A DNA stretch of 64,000 nucleotides. Origin: Antennarius striatus. Taxonomy: Eukaryota > Chordata > Actinopteri > Lophiiformes > Antennariidae. Within the stretch, counting starts at the first letter, position 1. Each line of letters begins with the position of its first letter. Both the position numbers and the translations under genes were made by a program. Location: assembly GCF_040054535.1 (NCBI RefSeq), contig NC_090792.1, forward strand, positions 2,869,001 through 2,933,000, read 5' to 3'. The notes beneath the pieces were generated by a model, which was not told where the DNA came from, searched no databases, and saw nothing but the letters and a program-made list of their open reading frames with translations. This document shows, piece after piece, positions 1-31,804 of the stretch.

Positions 1-2
1 AG

Positions 3-5061
<5,059 letters not shown>

Positions 5062-5303
5062 GATGTATTCCAACAACCCAGAAGAAATAAGCAATGTACC
5101 AATCTGAGAGGAATATCGCTACCCATCATACATAACTTCATTATAAAGAGATCTATCAAATTCAAATAGAGCATAATATACATATTTGACCATAAGGAGT
5201 CAAATGTGTACAAAATCCAATTTAAAACATTTCCTGTAGGGATCAATTAACAAATAATCAGATAAAGCAGTACAATTTAAAATGCACAGTATTTAATGCG
5301 AAA

Positions 5304-5309
5304 AATAAA
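5304..5309 (+). terminator. Polyadenylation signal of ADH copy 1
   Basis: AATAAA lies about 245 bases after the stop codon in A+T-rich sequence and is followed by T/G-rich DNA (TTTTTGTTGTGTGTG near 5347). It is the best-placed canonical signal for this gene. Confidence 0.6.
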
Positions 5310-6180
5310 TGATCTACAGCGTCAACATGGTTTCCTGGTTTCCTTATTTTTGTTGTGTGTGTTTTTTTTGTTCTTTCTGGTGGACACAGCAATGTGTCAT
5401 ACTTTGAATGCACTTGCTTGGTTCCTTATGGAAACAAACTAGTGGTGTTTCCTTAAGTCATAAAGTAGTGCTGTTGAGGACAATTTGCAATTTACCTATA
5501 ACAGAACAAACTCTGAATCAGAAACTGCAACTTGAGGAACAAAGTTATAGTCAATATACCAGTACCATTCCTGATTTCTGATTGGATAGTCAGCCAACAG
5601 CCAACTAGAATAGTCAATCAGTAACACAGGGTCGATCTGAAGCACATCCCTCTGGCCAATTTATAGACTGTGAGTCAGTGAGTCAGTTTGTGCTGTAAAT
5701 GAAAACAGATATCTTGACCTATGCTCATTTTGTATAGTCAAAGCAACTCACAACACTTTCTGTTTGGCAGTTTGCAATGATTTATTAAGTCTGTGAAAAA
5801 GTCTAGTGCTTCATCAAGCACAGTTTCAGCTATAAGTTATCATCCAGTTCCATGAGAACTGCCTCAAAGCCACCCCCCCCCCATGATAACCTCAGCCCAA
5901 CCTGCTCATGTGGGCATGAACCTCAATGGTGGAATATCATCCGTGGTAGTGTTTCCTAGGGAACCATAGCATGTACCTGGTGCCACATTATGATATCCCA
6001 GTCTTGCCTCATTGAATACACAACCAATTCACATAACAGCGACATTACTAACCCTGACCCTAATCAAACACTCCACAACAGGAAATGCTGGTGAGCACGT
6101 CCAAACTTGGGCATCGTCGCTTAAAAATCCACTATCTCAAGGCATGCTGGGAAACACACCAATCTGTTCCCCAACATGTC
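5310..6180. other. Intergenic stretch between ADH copies 1 and 2
   Basis: No gene, RNA or element end could be recognised here. A short C run lies at 5872-5881. It is noted only to account for the gap. Confidence 0.5.
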
Positions 6181-6183
6181 ATA

Positions 6184-6830
6184 AAATACACATGTGGACA
6201 AAATTGTTGGTACCCCTCTGCTCATGAAAGATGAATGAAACTGACAAACTAGTACTGTAATACATAAACTTACAGAAAATTAACCAATGAAAATTAGACA
6301 TTGCTTTTGAATTATGGTTCAACAGAATCAACAGAAAAACACACTAATGGAACAGGCCAAGGCAAAACGGCAGTACCCTTAACTTAATATTTTGTTGCAC
6401 AACTTTTTGAGACAATTACTTCAATTGAACAATTTCTGTAACTGTCAATGAGACGTCAGCACCTGTCAACAGGTATTTTGACCCAATCCATGCAAGGAAA
6501 CTGCTCCATTTGTCTCAAGTTTGAAGGGTGCCTTCTCCAGAGGACATGCTGCTACTCCTCCCATGGATGTTCAATAGGATTTAATTCAGGGCTCATAGGA
6601 GACTACTTCAGGATAATCCAATGTTTTGCTTGAAGTGAATGCATTAAGTTCAACTGAGATCAAGCTTCCTCACGTTAGGCAACGCATTTCTCCCCACATT
6701 GTCTGGAGATTTCTATACAGTCAAGACCCCATTTGCCAGATGCAGCAAACAGCCGCAGCACATACGTTTCACATTTGGGACAGTGTTTATATCTAGGTAT
6801 CCTTTGTTTTTGTGTCTGTGAATGAGTTAA
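6184..6830 (-). mobile_element. Decayed Tc1-like transposon fragment
   Basis: The left part (GTGGACAAAATTGTTGGTACCCC, then the region with ATTTTGTTGCACAAC and CTCAAGTTTGAAGGGTGCCTTCTCCAGAGG) reads on the minus strand like Tc1-type transposase DNA. Near 6715-6760 the minus strand encodes LFAASGKWGLDC, resembling the CFAASG segment of Tc1 transposases. The middle of the gene is deleted and frames are broken, so it is inactive. Confidence 0.6.
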
Positions 6831-6859
6831 TGTGTTCACAGACACACACAGCATGGACA

Positions 6860-7215
<356 letters not shown>

Positions 7216-7419
7216 GGAATTTTTGTCCAACACAGTTCTTGAATCATGGATCCTTAATCAAACACGGGTCTTGATTGGATGTTTATGTCTGGTATGGAGG
7301 GTGGGAGCGAGGGGTTAATCTTTATTGTTTTAGTTTTTTATAATTGTTTATTGCTTTTAATTCTAGTGGCAGTGAAGCTAAAGTCCAACAGTAGCCCAAC
7401 CATATGTATATGTACAGTA

Positions 7420-7421
<2 letters not shown>

Positions 7422-7452
<31 letters not shown>
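7422..7452. repeat. (TA)n simple repeat
   Basis: A TATATA run, with related GTATATAC motifs nearby to 7520. Confidence 0.85.
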
Positions 7453-7524
7453 CACAACGGCGACAGTGCTACCCACTAACGTGCCGGCCTCGGTATATAT
7501 ACAGTGTATATACTGTATATAAAC

Positions 7525-8820
7525 AAACAATTTATTTTACGGACAGTCTCTTGAAACCAATTGTGTTCATATGTTGAGGACAACTTGTATTTCTTCCTGA
7601 ACAAACTAAATACTGATGGGTCAGACAAAATGGGCAAAAGCAGTAAAAATTATTAATCAAAGCTGGTTAAAGTTTTGACTATGCAAAACATGTCAAACAA
7701 TAAGAAGTTTAGAGATACTGCTTGAAAAAAGGCGCAATCTTATTTTACGATCCTTTAACTTCAGTGCTTTCAGTTTGTTTGGTTGTTCCCGTTTTATTTT
7801 GAAGGGTTTCAACTTGACACCAGTGTGAGTGTCTCATGGTGTGAATTTAGTTTGTATGATTCCTGCTACTCATTGTTCATCTATTGTTGATGTGTTTTAT
7901 TCTTTTAAGGATTTTCCCCCTGTGATTACCCGTGTTTCTTGTGCTCGGTAAGTTTTTGTGGATTTTCCCCCTGGTCAGCAATTTGGTCATGTAAATTTTG
8001 ATCAGGATTTTTCTGTTACTGCTGTATTCAGTTAATTAATGGACTTTGACTTTTAAACTGAACTTTTAAACTGAACCACATCTCCATTGTCTTTGACTTG
8101 AGTCTACACCTTATTCCTTCAAATAATCTACCTTGAAAAAGACTTAGAACTGTTTTTAGCAAAACGGTTTTTGGCGCACGATTTAGGATAAACACATAAT
8201 TATAATGGCATGCAGTGCATTATATGTGAGAACACAAAAGGAACTGTAATTTGAGATAGTGTGTTTTGTAATGTGAATAAATGGTTTTCATTGGCTTTCC
8301 TTGAGTCAGACTATGTTTTAAGAGCCAAAGGCTGGATTGCTTATACTCTAATTAAAGTCAGAGACAAGTGGATACAAGTTGGCTGAATCTGTCCTAAGGT
8401 GATGTCTTCCACCTATTTGCAACGCCACCCTCAGAAAAGTGAGTCTCAAACATGTTAGTCACAGATTACGGTCTGTCTAAAACCCTTTTGTTCTATAAAC
8501 GCCGTAGTGGATGCACATTGTTATTTTGAAGATATTCTCAAGGACATTTGGATTTCATGTCACTGAATAGACTAGAATCAGTAATGAAAGAGGTTAACAA
8601 ATAGTATATAACTACCAAGATGAGAAAAGATGGAACTAATACCATTGTTAAGGACAATTCTAGGCGGAAAAATGTTGCAATGAACCCTCTTTTTGGTAAC
8701 TGAAATAACAATAGCTGGAGAAGGTTGTTAGATCATGACAACTATTGCTGGCTGCTTTATAAAACTCACTGCCATTGTGTGGGAAATTTGGACAGGAACT
8801 TCATCCTCTGATCCTGTTGG
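7525..8820. other. Upstream intergenic region of ADH copy 2
   Basis: No gene or recognisable repeat is seen. The last several hundred bases are presumably regulatory for copy 2. Parts near 8690-8820 resemble the region 16,500-16,640 upstream of copy 3 (for example GTCAGCTGCAGCACC in copy 3 against GTTGGCTGCTGCACC in copy 2). Confidence 0.4.
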
Positions 8821-8833
8821 CTGCTGCACCCTC

Positions 8834-8840
8834 TATAAAA
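8834..8840 (+). promoter_or_regulatory. Possible TATA box of ADH copy 2
   Basis: TATAAAA lies 162 bp before the start codon. That is much further upstream than the TATAAAA of copy 3, and the place homologous to copy 3's box (near 8963-8970) reads TTCTCTTGACTG with no TATA. If this motif is used, the 5' leader would be about 130 nt. Confidence 0.4.
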
Positions 8841-9001
8841 TATAATGGATCACTTTGGAACCCTCCTTTCTAAGAGTATGCTTGCTTGATTATGTAATGC
8901 ACTGCTTCCTCAGATTGCTCTCAACTCAAAGAACCCTCAGCAAGTTGAGCAGGGCTGAGCTGCTGTTCTTCTCTTGACTGAAGTCTGGCTTTGCAGGGAA
9001 A

Positions 9002-13579
<4,578 letters not shown>

Positions 13580-13715
13580 AACCACTGTGATGCTCCTGAA
13601 GAACTCGGATGAATTACAAAATATACACAATATGCATACCGATATGTCGTATATGAATTTTTTGATTGTGAGAATCATGCATGCAAAATTTAAAAATGCA
13701 ATGTTTATTGGGCCA

Positions 13716-13721
13716 AATAAA
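13716..13721 (+). terminator. Polyadenylation signal of ADH copy 2
   Basis: AATAAA lies 137 bases after the stop and is followed by a T/G-rich stretch (TGGTGTTTCCTGTTTTCC). Confidence 0.65.
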
Positions 13722-14600
13722 CTGTCTCAACAAACTGGCTAAGTGGTGTTTCCTGTTTTCCATGTTGTAGATATGCAGTGATTAAATTTAGAACCCAGAA
13801 ATCACCATTATGTTTTGGTCTCACGCGAGATTCTGCCTTATTACAATCGTCCAAACGGCAACACAACTTCTGCTCGATTAAACGCTATACAAATAAAGGT
13901 TGATTGATTATCCCCATGCCTCTGAAAAAGATGCAGATGTTGGAGAAAAACCAAGTGACAATGAGCGCTTTCTTGCATAAAGAAAACAAAAGTTAAACAA
14001 GAAAAAGAGCCAGATATTTCTGAAATGTGTGTGAAGCCTGTCAGTTTGATGCAGTGTCCACAGGAGAATACAGTATATGAACTAAAGGCAAAGAAAACTA
14101 TTGAGAGAAAAGCAAAAGTGAAAAATGATAAATTACATCTTTATTTCTAAAACAGTAGTTTTTTTTAAATGACTACCAGGCTTTAAAATTTTGATAAAAC
14201 TAATATATAATTTAACTTTTTTTATTTTTTTTATTTAGACATTTAAGATGTTATTAATAAAAACATTAAAATTAACAGTTTGTTTAATTTTTATGTTGTA
14301 CAATTGGTAAAAAAAAATCAGTCCTTGCATACACTTCTACCGTATATTCTGTTATTTTGGGATGCATAAACGTCATGTTGGGATGCTAAAATTTTTCTTG
14401 GGAGTGCATCCCGGGGATGCACTACTTTCTTAATGCAAAATGAACTCTGGATGTGTTTAATGCTTTCAATAAGCAGTCAAACTATATTGTACCAGCCAAA
14501 TAATTTTAGTTCCGGTTTCCTCAAACTTCATCAATGATTCCTGTACTGAAGTTCATGCTGCTTTGATTGAACAATAGGAACATCTAATAAAGTATTAAAT
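13722..14600. other. Intergenic stretch after ADH copy 2
   Basis: No gene seen. The string GCTATACAAATAAAGGTTGATTGATTA near 13,882-13,909 resembles the 3' tail of a fish retroposon, but nothing more of one is visible. Confidence 0.35.
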
Positions 14601-14616
14601 AGGGTTAAGTGGGATA

Positions 14617-14725
14617 GCACTGCAGTGCAGGAAAATTTACTACAGCCTTATACCAGGATGGACCTGGTTTCAAGTCCGCCAGAGGATATGGGACAATGTG
14701 GGATTTGCACGTTCTCGCAGATTAT
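14617..14725 (+). repeat. Interspersed repeat fragment (opposite orientation to the one at 12,751)
   Basis: GGATAGCACTGCAGTG, GGACCTGGTTTCAAGTCCGCC and GTGGGATTTGCACGTTCTCGC match, reversed, the layout of the repeat at 12,751-12,902. Confidence 0.45.
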
Positions 14726-15744
14726 CAACGACGAGTAGGTGTGCCTCGTAATCCCTGCTGATGAGAGAGGGAGAGAGGCGGGATCAAGAATTTGCACCAG
14801 ACCAGGACCATGACACTCTCAGTTGTTTAATCCTCCAGTTATTTTTTAAAGGGATGTCTAAATTCAGGCTCTTTCAAATTCAACCTTTTCCCAGGCTGTG
14901 AATAATCTGCTTCCTGGCCTTTCTCATCCAAAAATAAATTACTCCTAGCAATTACCCTCAACAGAAAATATAACATAAACCTTTTACATACAACTATAAA
15001 TACAAATTTCACTGTAATTACTATTATTGTTACTACTTCTACAATTTTACATACTAAACAAGTACTAATCAACTCTAAATAAGTGTTGCTATGCAACAGA
15101 CACAGCACGGAGCCGGTGCTCCTTCGACCTGACCTCCTTATTTGACAGCATTCAATGCAAATTGTTCTTTATTGAGTCTTTTGAAGAAAGCAGCTGTTGA
15201 ACTGGGACACAGCTCTGGTGATAATTCTAACACTGGTGTCCAGTGTAGTGTGACAATATTTACAGGCAGCATATTACATAGGAGTGAAGAAAAAGTGATT
15301 GAATGCGATTCGAGGTAAACTATTAGTGTTGACTGAACAGTTAAAGGTCCGATATTACAGATAATCCTCAACATACAAACACCTCCACTAATCTGATGTT
15401 AAACAACATTGGGTATTAAGGCGTCGGTTGTGAGAATAATTAAACAGCTCAAGTCTCTTCCACTCTAACAGCACAGCCTGTCTATCCACTACCCTGTGTG
15501 TGTTTTCTCTCCCTGTCTCCTCCTGGTTTCCCCATTAACCTACCAAGGTACAGCATTTCCCTCTCTGGCTAATGATAGGAAATTCTAATAAAGTTTGACA
15601 ACTTAGTTCCAAGAGAGGACTGGTGATGGTCACATGAGTGCAATAAAATGTAGGTAGTGGTATTGGCAAAAAGTGTAAAGTAAGTGATGATAGCAGTTGT
15701 GGAGATGATTCTCCAATTTGGCAAAGTTTACCATACGATAAACG

Positions 15745-16000
15745 AAATTCCACGATATAACGACAAACTATTATTTACGGTAATTTAAACGTTTATGAAC
15801 CCTCCCCATACTGATATTGAACCACCTTGTATCTATTACCTTTTCCCACATTCTTATAGATTGTTTAAAACACTTTTGCATTAAAGAAAAGTTGCAACAG
15901 AAACCATGAGTCTCGGATTGCAGTGCATACACACGGATGCTGTCAGCCAATAGAATGCACATTCAGTATCACGTGACTAGTAAAAATCCACAATTGAGTA
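15745..16000. mobile_element. Diverged, inverted relative of the MITE at 1793-2153
   Basis: Read in reverse complement, the order GTCACGTGA, GCATTCTATTGGCTGACAG, the AAGTGCTTTAAAC-like segment, TGTGGGAAAAAGGTAATA, ATGGGGAGGGTTCAT and TTTGTCG.TATATC matches the element in copy 1. The ends are worn, and the hairpin portion is only half present. Confidence 0.65.
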
Positions 16001-16019
16001 AGGGATTACTACAGTATAC

Positions 16020-16770
16020 ATGTAAAAACCAGAAAAAGCATGTTTTTCAAAATAGGAACCCTTTAAACATGTCATCTGTTTGTTCATTAAACTAGCTCTT
16101 CATTACACTCACATTCTTAATCTATGTTAATATAGCCACTAGATGGCTTGTTTAGGCTGTAATGAAACTTGACCTACAGACAACCGGAAAAAAGGACACT
16201 ATGTCCTGCTGTGACACAGGCTGCCATACACTCTCAGAAGACATGGTCCGATAAGGGTTTATTCACAGACTGAGTTCTGCTATAAACCATTTTAGTATAT
16301 AAAACCACTTTTTCTGCTAAAAGAAAAAGCATTAAAAGAACTTTCAAGGCTTTTTTTCCCACTCCTTTACAAAATGGTGTGTTTCATGTAGGCAAAAATA
16401 TTTTCAAAAAATTTTCCATTTCTCTAGTCTATAACCATTAATGACAGGAAAGTGGGGTGAAAAGGGAAAAAACATCCCATATATGACAGTATGGAACTAA
16501 TATTACTTTTCACCTGAGATGAATATTAAAATGTTATGATGAATCTTCTTTTTGTAACCACACCTGGACATCATTGTAAGATCCTGATTATTTCACCGGA
16601 TATTCAGGCTGTAATCCTGTCAGCTGCAGCACCTGCAGCCAGTAGATCTGTAACCATATTTCTTTAGAGTGTGTGAACTTGGTTATATTTGGTTACTGAT
16701 TTTTTCCATGATTCAGTTCACCAACCATTCAAGGGCTCTTGCTGAGTTGGGCAGGGCCAAACTGCTGTTC
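16020..16770. promoter_or_regulatory. 5' flank of ADH copy 3
   Basis: No gene lies here. The 3' end of the stretch, GGGCAGGGCCAAACTGCTGTTCTGG, aligns with GAGCAGGGCTGAGCTGCTGTTCTTC upstream of copy 2, so it is a duplicated proximal promoter. Confidence 0.55.
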
Positions 16771-16773
16771 TGG

Positions 16774-16780
16774 TATAAAA
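16774..16780 (+). promoter_or_regulatory. TATA box of ADH copy 3
   Basis: TATAAAA lies 59 bp before the last base preceding the start codon, inside promoter sequence conserved with copy 2. A start site about 25-30 bp downstream would give a leader of roughly 30-40 nt. Confidence 0.7.
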
Positions 16781-16838
16781 TCCAGGATCCCTCCTTCGAC
16801 TTGACTCACCTCAAGCTTTTGACCTTTTAACAAAAAAC

Positions 16839-22403
<5,565 letters not shown>

Positions 22404-22627
22404 GACCACCGTGATTCTTTTCAAGAACCAAGAAGACATTATTTCGACACTATGAGAGGAATATTTATGCGTATAATACAAAACACATAATTAGCAGTCT
22501 ATCAAATTATGCACGTTATTATAACTGTTTGTTTCAGAACAATCAATCAATGATAAATGATGTTTTGAATGACGGAATCAGCCGTAGGGTTCAAGGTAAA
22601 CTGTATACTTGCACATTTATTGTGGAA

Positions 22628-22633
22628 AATAAA
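22628..22633 (+). terminator. Polyadenylation signal of ADH copy 3
   Basis: AATAAA lies about 225 bases after the stop and is followed by a T-rich stretch (CTCTTGTTTCTATTTTATT). Confidence 0.6.
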
Positions 22634-22934
22634 TGAACTAATTTATCAGTCGCTCTCTTGTTTCTATTTTATTATTACTATGTTCCATTTTGTGGATACA
22701 GCAGTGTGCGTCCCAGTTTGAATGCATCTTAAAATTGGGTTTCTAGTATCAGTCAACATTTTAACTCGGGTTTACTCAAACCAACCTTATCAATGTTTTG
22801 TATTTTTTTCACTCGGCAGACAGATTTGAAAGTCTTATGCTATGACGAACTCCAGAGTTTGTCCTCAAGCAGTGTTTCTGCCTGTTTCTCAAAATGTTTT
22901 CACTAGGAACAGGCTGCTGCAATTAAAAACCAGG

Positions 22935-22953
22935 GGACAATAAACAGAATCCA
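22935..22953. repeat. Left target-site duplication of the LINE
   Basis: The 19 bases GGACAATAAACAGAATCCA recur exactly at 26080-26098 on the other side of the element. Confidence 0.95.
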
Positions 22954-25900
22954 ATGTAGCCGCAAGAGGACACAAGCCAGTGTCTTATTGTGCCGGTCCC
23001 AAGCCCGGATAAATACAGAGGGTTGCGTCAGGAAGGGCATCCGGCGTAAAACTTTTGCCAAATCAAAGATGCGAATCAAACCTATGACTTCCATACCGGA
23101 TCGGTCGAGGCCCGGGTTAACAACGACCGCCATCGGCGCTGTTGACCTACAGGGCGCCGGTGGAAATTGGATTACTGTTGGTCGAAGAAGGAGAGGAGGA
23201 AAGTGCGTTCGCTCGAAGAAAGAGAAGAGGAACACCAAGAGTATAGGAGTGAGAGTAGGGACGTTGAATGTTGGAACTATGACAGGAAAAGGTAGAGAGT
23301 TGGTTGACATGATGCAGAGAAGGAAGGTAGACATACTGTGTGTCCAGGAGACCAGGTGGAAAGGTAGCAAGGCTAGACGTTTAGGAGCAGGGTTCAAGTT
23401 GTTCTATCATGGTATAGATGGGAAGAGAAATGGAGGAGGAGTTATCTTGAAGGAGGAGTTTGTTAGGAATGTCCTGGAGGTAAAAAGAGTATCGGATAGG
23501 GTGATGAGTCTGAAGCTAGAAATAGAAGGTGTGATGTTGAATGTTGTTAGCGGGTATGCTCCACAGGTAGGATGTGAGCTGGAGGAGAAGGAGAAATTCT
23601 GGTCGGACTTTGATGAAGTGATGCAGAGCATGCCTAGAAGTGAGAGAGTTGTCATTGGAGCAGACTTCAATGGACATGTTGGTGCAGGAAACAGAGGTGA
23701 TGAGGATGTGATGGGCAGGTTTGGTATCCAGGAGAGGAACGCAGAAGGACAGATGGTAGTTGACTTTGCAAAAAGGATGGAAATGGCTGTAGTGAATACT
23801 TTCTTCCAGAAGAGGCAGGAACATAGAGTGACCTATAAGAGTGGCGGTAGGAGCACACAGGTAGACTACATCTTGTGTAGACGGTATAACCTGAAGGAGA
23901 TCAGTGACTGTAAAGTAGTGGTAGGTGAGAGTGTAGCCAAACAGCATAGGATGGTGGTGTGTAGGATGACTCTGGTGGTGAGGAAGATCAAGAGGGCAAA
24001 GGCAGAGCAGAAGACGAAATGGTGGAAGCTGAAAAAGGAAGAGTGTTGCATGACTTCTAGGAAGGAGTTAAGACAGGCTCTGGGTGGTCAGGAGGTGCTT
24101 CCAGATGACTGGACAACTACAGCTAATGTGATCAGGGAGACAGGTAAGAGAGTACTTGGTGTGTCATCTGGAAGGAAAGTAGATAAGGAGACTTGGTGGT
24201 GGAATGAGGAGGTACAGGAGTGTATACAGAGAAAGAGGTTGGCTAAGAAGAAGTGGGACACTGAGAGGACTGAGGAGAGTAGACAGGAGTACAGGGAGAT
24301 GCAGCGTAAGGTGAAGGTAGAGGTAGCAAAGGCCAAACAAGAAGCTTATGATGACTTGTATGCTAGGTTGGACAGTAAGGAGGGAGAGACTGATCTATAC
24401 AGGTTGGCAAGACAGAGAGATAGAGATGGGAAGGACATGCAGCAGGTTAGGGTGATTAAGGATAGGGATGGAAGTCTATTGACAGGTGCCAGTAGTGTGA
24501 TGGGAAGATGGAAAGAGTACTTTGAAGAGTTGATGAACGTGGAAAATGAGAGAGAACAAAGACTAGAAGAGGTGACTGTTGTGGACCAGGATGTAGCAAA
24601 GATTAGTCAGGATGAAGTGAGAAGGGCATTGAAGAGGATGAAGAGTGGAAAGGCAGTCGGTCCTGATGATATACCTGTAGAGGTATGGAAGTGTCTAGGA
24701 GAGGTGGCAGTAGAGTTTCTGACTGGGTTGTTCAACAGGATCTTAGATAGTGAGAAGATGCCTGAGGAATGGAGGAGTAGTGTGCTGGTGCCCATTTTTA
24801 AGAACAAGGGAGATGTGCAGAGTTGTGGCAACTACAGAGGAATAAAGCTGATGAGCCATACAATGAAGTTATGGGAGAGAGTAGTGGAAGCTAGACTAAG
24901 GGCAGAAGTGAGCATTTGTGAGCAGCAGTATGGTTTCATGCCAAAAAAGAGTACTACAGATGCAGTATTTGCTCTGAGGATGTTGATAGAGAAGTACAGA
25001 GAAGGCCAGAGGGAGCTGCATTGTGTTTTTGTAGATCTAGAGAAAGCTTATGACAGGGTGCCCAGAGAGGAACTGTGGTATTGTATGAGGAAGTCTGGAG
25101 TGGCAGAGAAGTATGTTAGAGCAGTGCAAGACATGTATGAGGACTGCAAGACAGTGGTGAGGTGGGCTGTAGGTGTGACAGAGGAGTTCGAGGTGGAGGT
25201 GGGACTGCATCAGGGATCAGCTCTGAGCCCCTTCTTGTTGCTATGGTGATGGACAGGCTGACAGACGAGGTTAGACAGGAATCACCATGGAGTATGATGT
25301 TTGCAGATGACATTGTGATCTGCAGTGAGAGCAGGGAACAGGTGGAGGAGAAGCTAGAGAGGTGGAGGTTTGTCCTGGAAAGGAGAGGAATGAAGGTTAG
25401 CCGCAGTAAGACAGAGTGCATGTGTGTGAATGAGAGGGACCCAAGTGGAAGAGTGAGGTTACAGGGAGAAGAGATCAAGAAGGTGGAGGATTTTAAGTAC
25501 CTAGGGTCAACAGTCCAGAGCAATGGAGAGTCTGGAAAAGAGGTGAAGAAGCGTGTACAGGCAGGATGGAACGGGTGGAGGAAAGTGTCAGGTGTGATGT
25601 GTGATAGAAGAGTATCAGCTAAAATGAAAGGAAAGGTGTACAAAACTGTGGTGAGACCAGCGATGTTGTTTGGTCTAGAGACAGTGTCACTGAGGAAAAG
25701 ACAGGAGACAGAGCTGGAGGTAGCAGAGATGAAGATGCTGAGGTTCTCTCTGGGAGTGACCAGAATGGATAGGATCAGGAATGAGTACATCAGAGGGACA
25801 GCACATGTTAGAGGTTTTGAAGATAAAGTCAGAGAGGCCAGACTGAGATGGTTTGGACATGTCCAGAGGAGAGATAGTGAATATATTGGTAGAAGGATGC

Positions 25901-26079
25901 TGAGTTTTGAACTGCCAGGCAGGAGGCCTAGAGGAAGACCAAAGAGGAGGTTTATGGATGTAATGAGGGAAGACATGAAGGTAGTTGGTGTGAGAGAAGA
26001 GGATGTAAAGGACAGGGCTAGATGGAGGAAATTGATTTGCTGTGGCGACCCCTGAAGGGAAAAGCCGAAAGGAAAAGAA
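22954..26079 (+). mobile_element. Full-length RTE-clade (Expander-like) non-LTR retrotransposon
   Basis: A 3126-bp element lies between exact 19-bp target-site duplications (22935-22953 and 26080-26098). It starts TGTAGCCGCAAGAGGACAC and ends in the short A/G-rich tail after GGCGACCCCTGAAGGG that is typical of fish RTE elements. It encodes an apurinic-type endonuclease followed by reverse transcriptase in one reading direction. It lies between ADH copy 3 and adh5 in the same direction as the genes. The long, exact target duplication and the nearly open frame indicate a recent insertion. The clade call is from domain order, length and end sequences recognised by eye. Confidence 0.88.
23069..26055 (+). 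pseudogene. LINE endonuclease/reverse transcriptase ORF with one frameshift
   Basis: The first ATG in the frame is at 23069, and the frame is open to 25249. Endonuclease motifs in order are [30 protein letters not shown] and VDYILCRR. Reverse transcriptase motifs follow: the [13 protein letters not shown] region, [14 protein letters not shown] and [10 protein letters not shown]. The frame then runs into a stop just after GSALSPF. The rest, from [10 protein letters not shown] through the catalytic FADD box at about 25,300 and on to the C-terminal GRRPRGRPKRRF region, continues in another frame to the stop at 26053-26055. This places a one-base loss at about 25,231-25,240. This copy therefore cannot make the whole protein. 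Confidence 0.85.
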
Positions 26080-26098
26080 GGACAATAAACAGAATCCA

Positions 26099-27412
26099 TA
26101 TCTAATAACGGTGACTGAGCACAAAGCTGTGTCGTATTTACTGTATGTACTTTTTATGAATTGTGATAGTAATGTTGATAATGGGAATGAAAATCTACAA
26201 CAACTATACTAAGAGCCTCCATTGGTCCACCTCCCTGTTTCTCTGGGCTCTATGGTGGCATCATAAAAATATTGAAATAATTATTGGCAATAAAACCATC
26301 AATATTTCACCATAAGTCATTAATTGGACTCAAACGTGCTGAACTGTGATGTGTGAGACTGTCTGAGCAGCTCCTCTTTACAAAGGTCTGTGTGATGAGA
26401 GGGTTAAGTGGTGTAAATGTGCTCTAAGTGTTGTGTACTTTATGTGTAAACTCTAACTCTTATAGCAAAATGCATCAATATTTTATATTTTGAAACTAGA
26501 CAGAAATGATCGTGACCTTGTATGAATCATCAATTTTTTTCAGAATATCAGTTAAATGATAGCTGCAGGATCTTTACTGGCCTTAAGAGAACTAATTTTC
26601 AGGTTATTGTGTGTATTTTTCATTTACGCATTGAGGACTTTTCAGGGTGAAATGAATCATAGAAAATCTTTCATCATATAAGTAGTCAAAGCACAGACAT
26701 GTAATCCTTCCTGACTGCATTCACATCCTTGACAAACAGGAATGTATTGTAAGCATTGTGTCTTTTGTTCAGTAGCCGTGTTGCCTGTCAGAGAGAAGAT
26801 CCTCAGATAGATGGTGAAAGGTTTCAAGCTTTTTTTTGTCTTGAGTTTTTTTTCTATCATTTATATTTAACATATAGGCTTAAAAGTGTTATTATAATAT
26901 AACAAGTGTAGAAGTTTAAGTGATAATAATAAATGGTGAGTAACGGTAAATGCTAGGAATGAGGTCATAATAACTGAAACTTTTTACTGTCTCTCTTAAA
27001 TTTAAACTTCACCAAACCTTTTAAACAGACACAAACCTAACCTTAAAGTGGAGGATCTTATTTGCGGATAAGAGTCCTTCAGCTACAATGCCTTCAATAT
27101 CAATCCTCAAAAAATGTTTTTCCCCAAGGTTTTTTGTCATGAAAAGAACTCTTATTGAAATCCTTAATTCTTACAGTTAACCCTTTACTTGCAGAAATGC
27201 ATGAATTACAAGTGAATAGGTGGGTAGACATTCAACCCATTAGAACAATCCCTTTGAGAACCCGTGTTTCTCAGAGTGTGGAAACCGGACAGAGAAATAG
27301 GAAGTGTCTAGAGACAGCCCATACAGTCAGGGTCGTTTATGATTGGTTAAAACCCTGATAAGTACATTGTACACATACCTAACCCTGTAAGTCACGCCGG
27401 CTGTGAAACAAC
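26099..27412. promoter_or_regulatory. 5' flank of adh5
   Basis: No gene or identifiable element is seen. There is no TATA box within 100 bp of the adh5 start, which fits the broadly expressed class III gene. Confidence 0.4.
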
Positions 27413-31760
<4,348 letters not shown>

Positions 31761-31798
31761 AAAGAGGAGCAATTCCTGCTTATCCTTAAGAATTTAAT

Positions 31799-31804
31799 AA
31801 TAAA
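31799..31804 (+). terminator. Polyadenylation signal of adh5
   Basis: AATAAA is 38 bases after the stop codon, giving a very short 3' UTR; T/G-rich sequence follows. Confidence 0.55.

Noticed and set aside
25116-26124. Long minus-strand frames opposite the LINE, and plus-strand frames at 29,503-30,294
   Set aside because: They are antisense shadows of the reverse transcriptase coding strand and have no recognisable domain.
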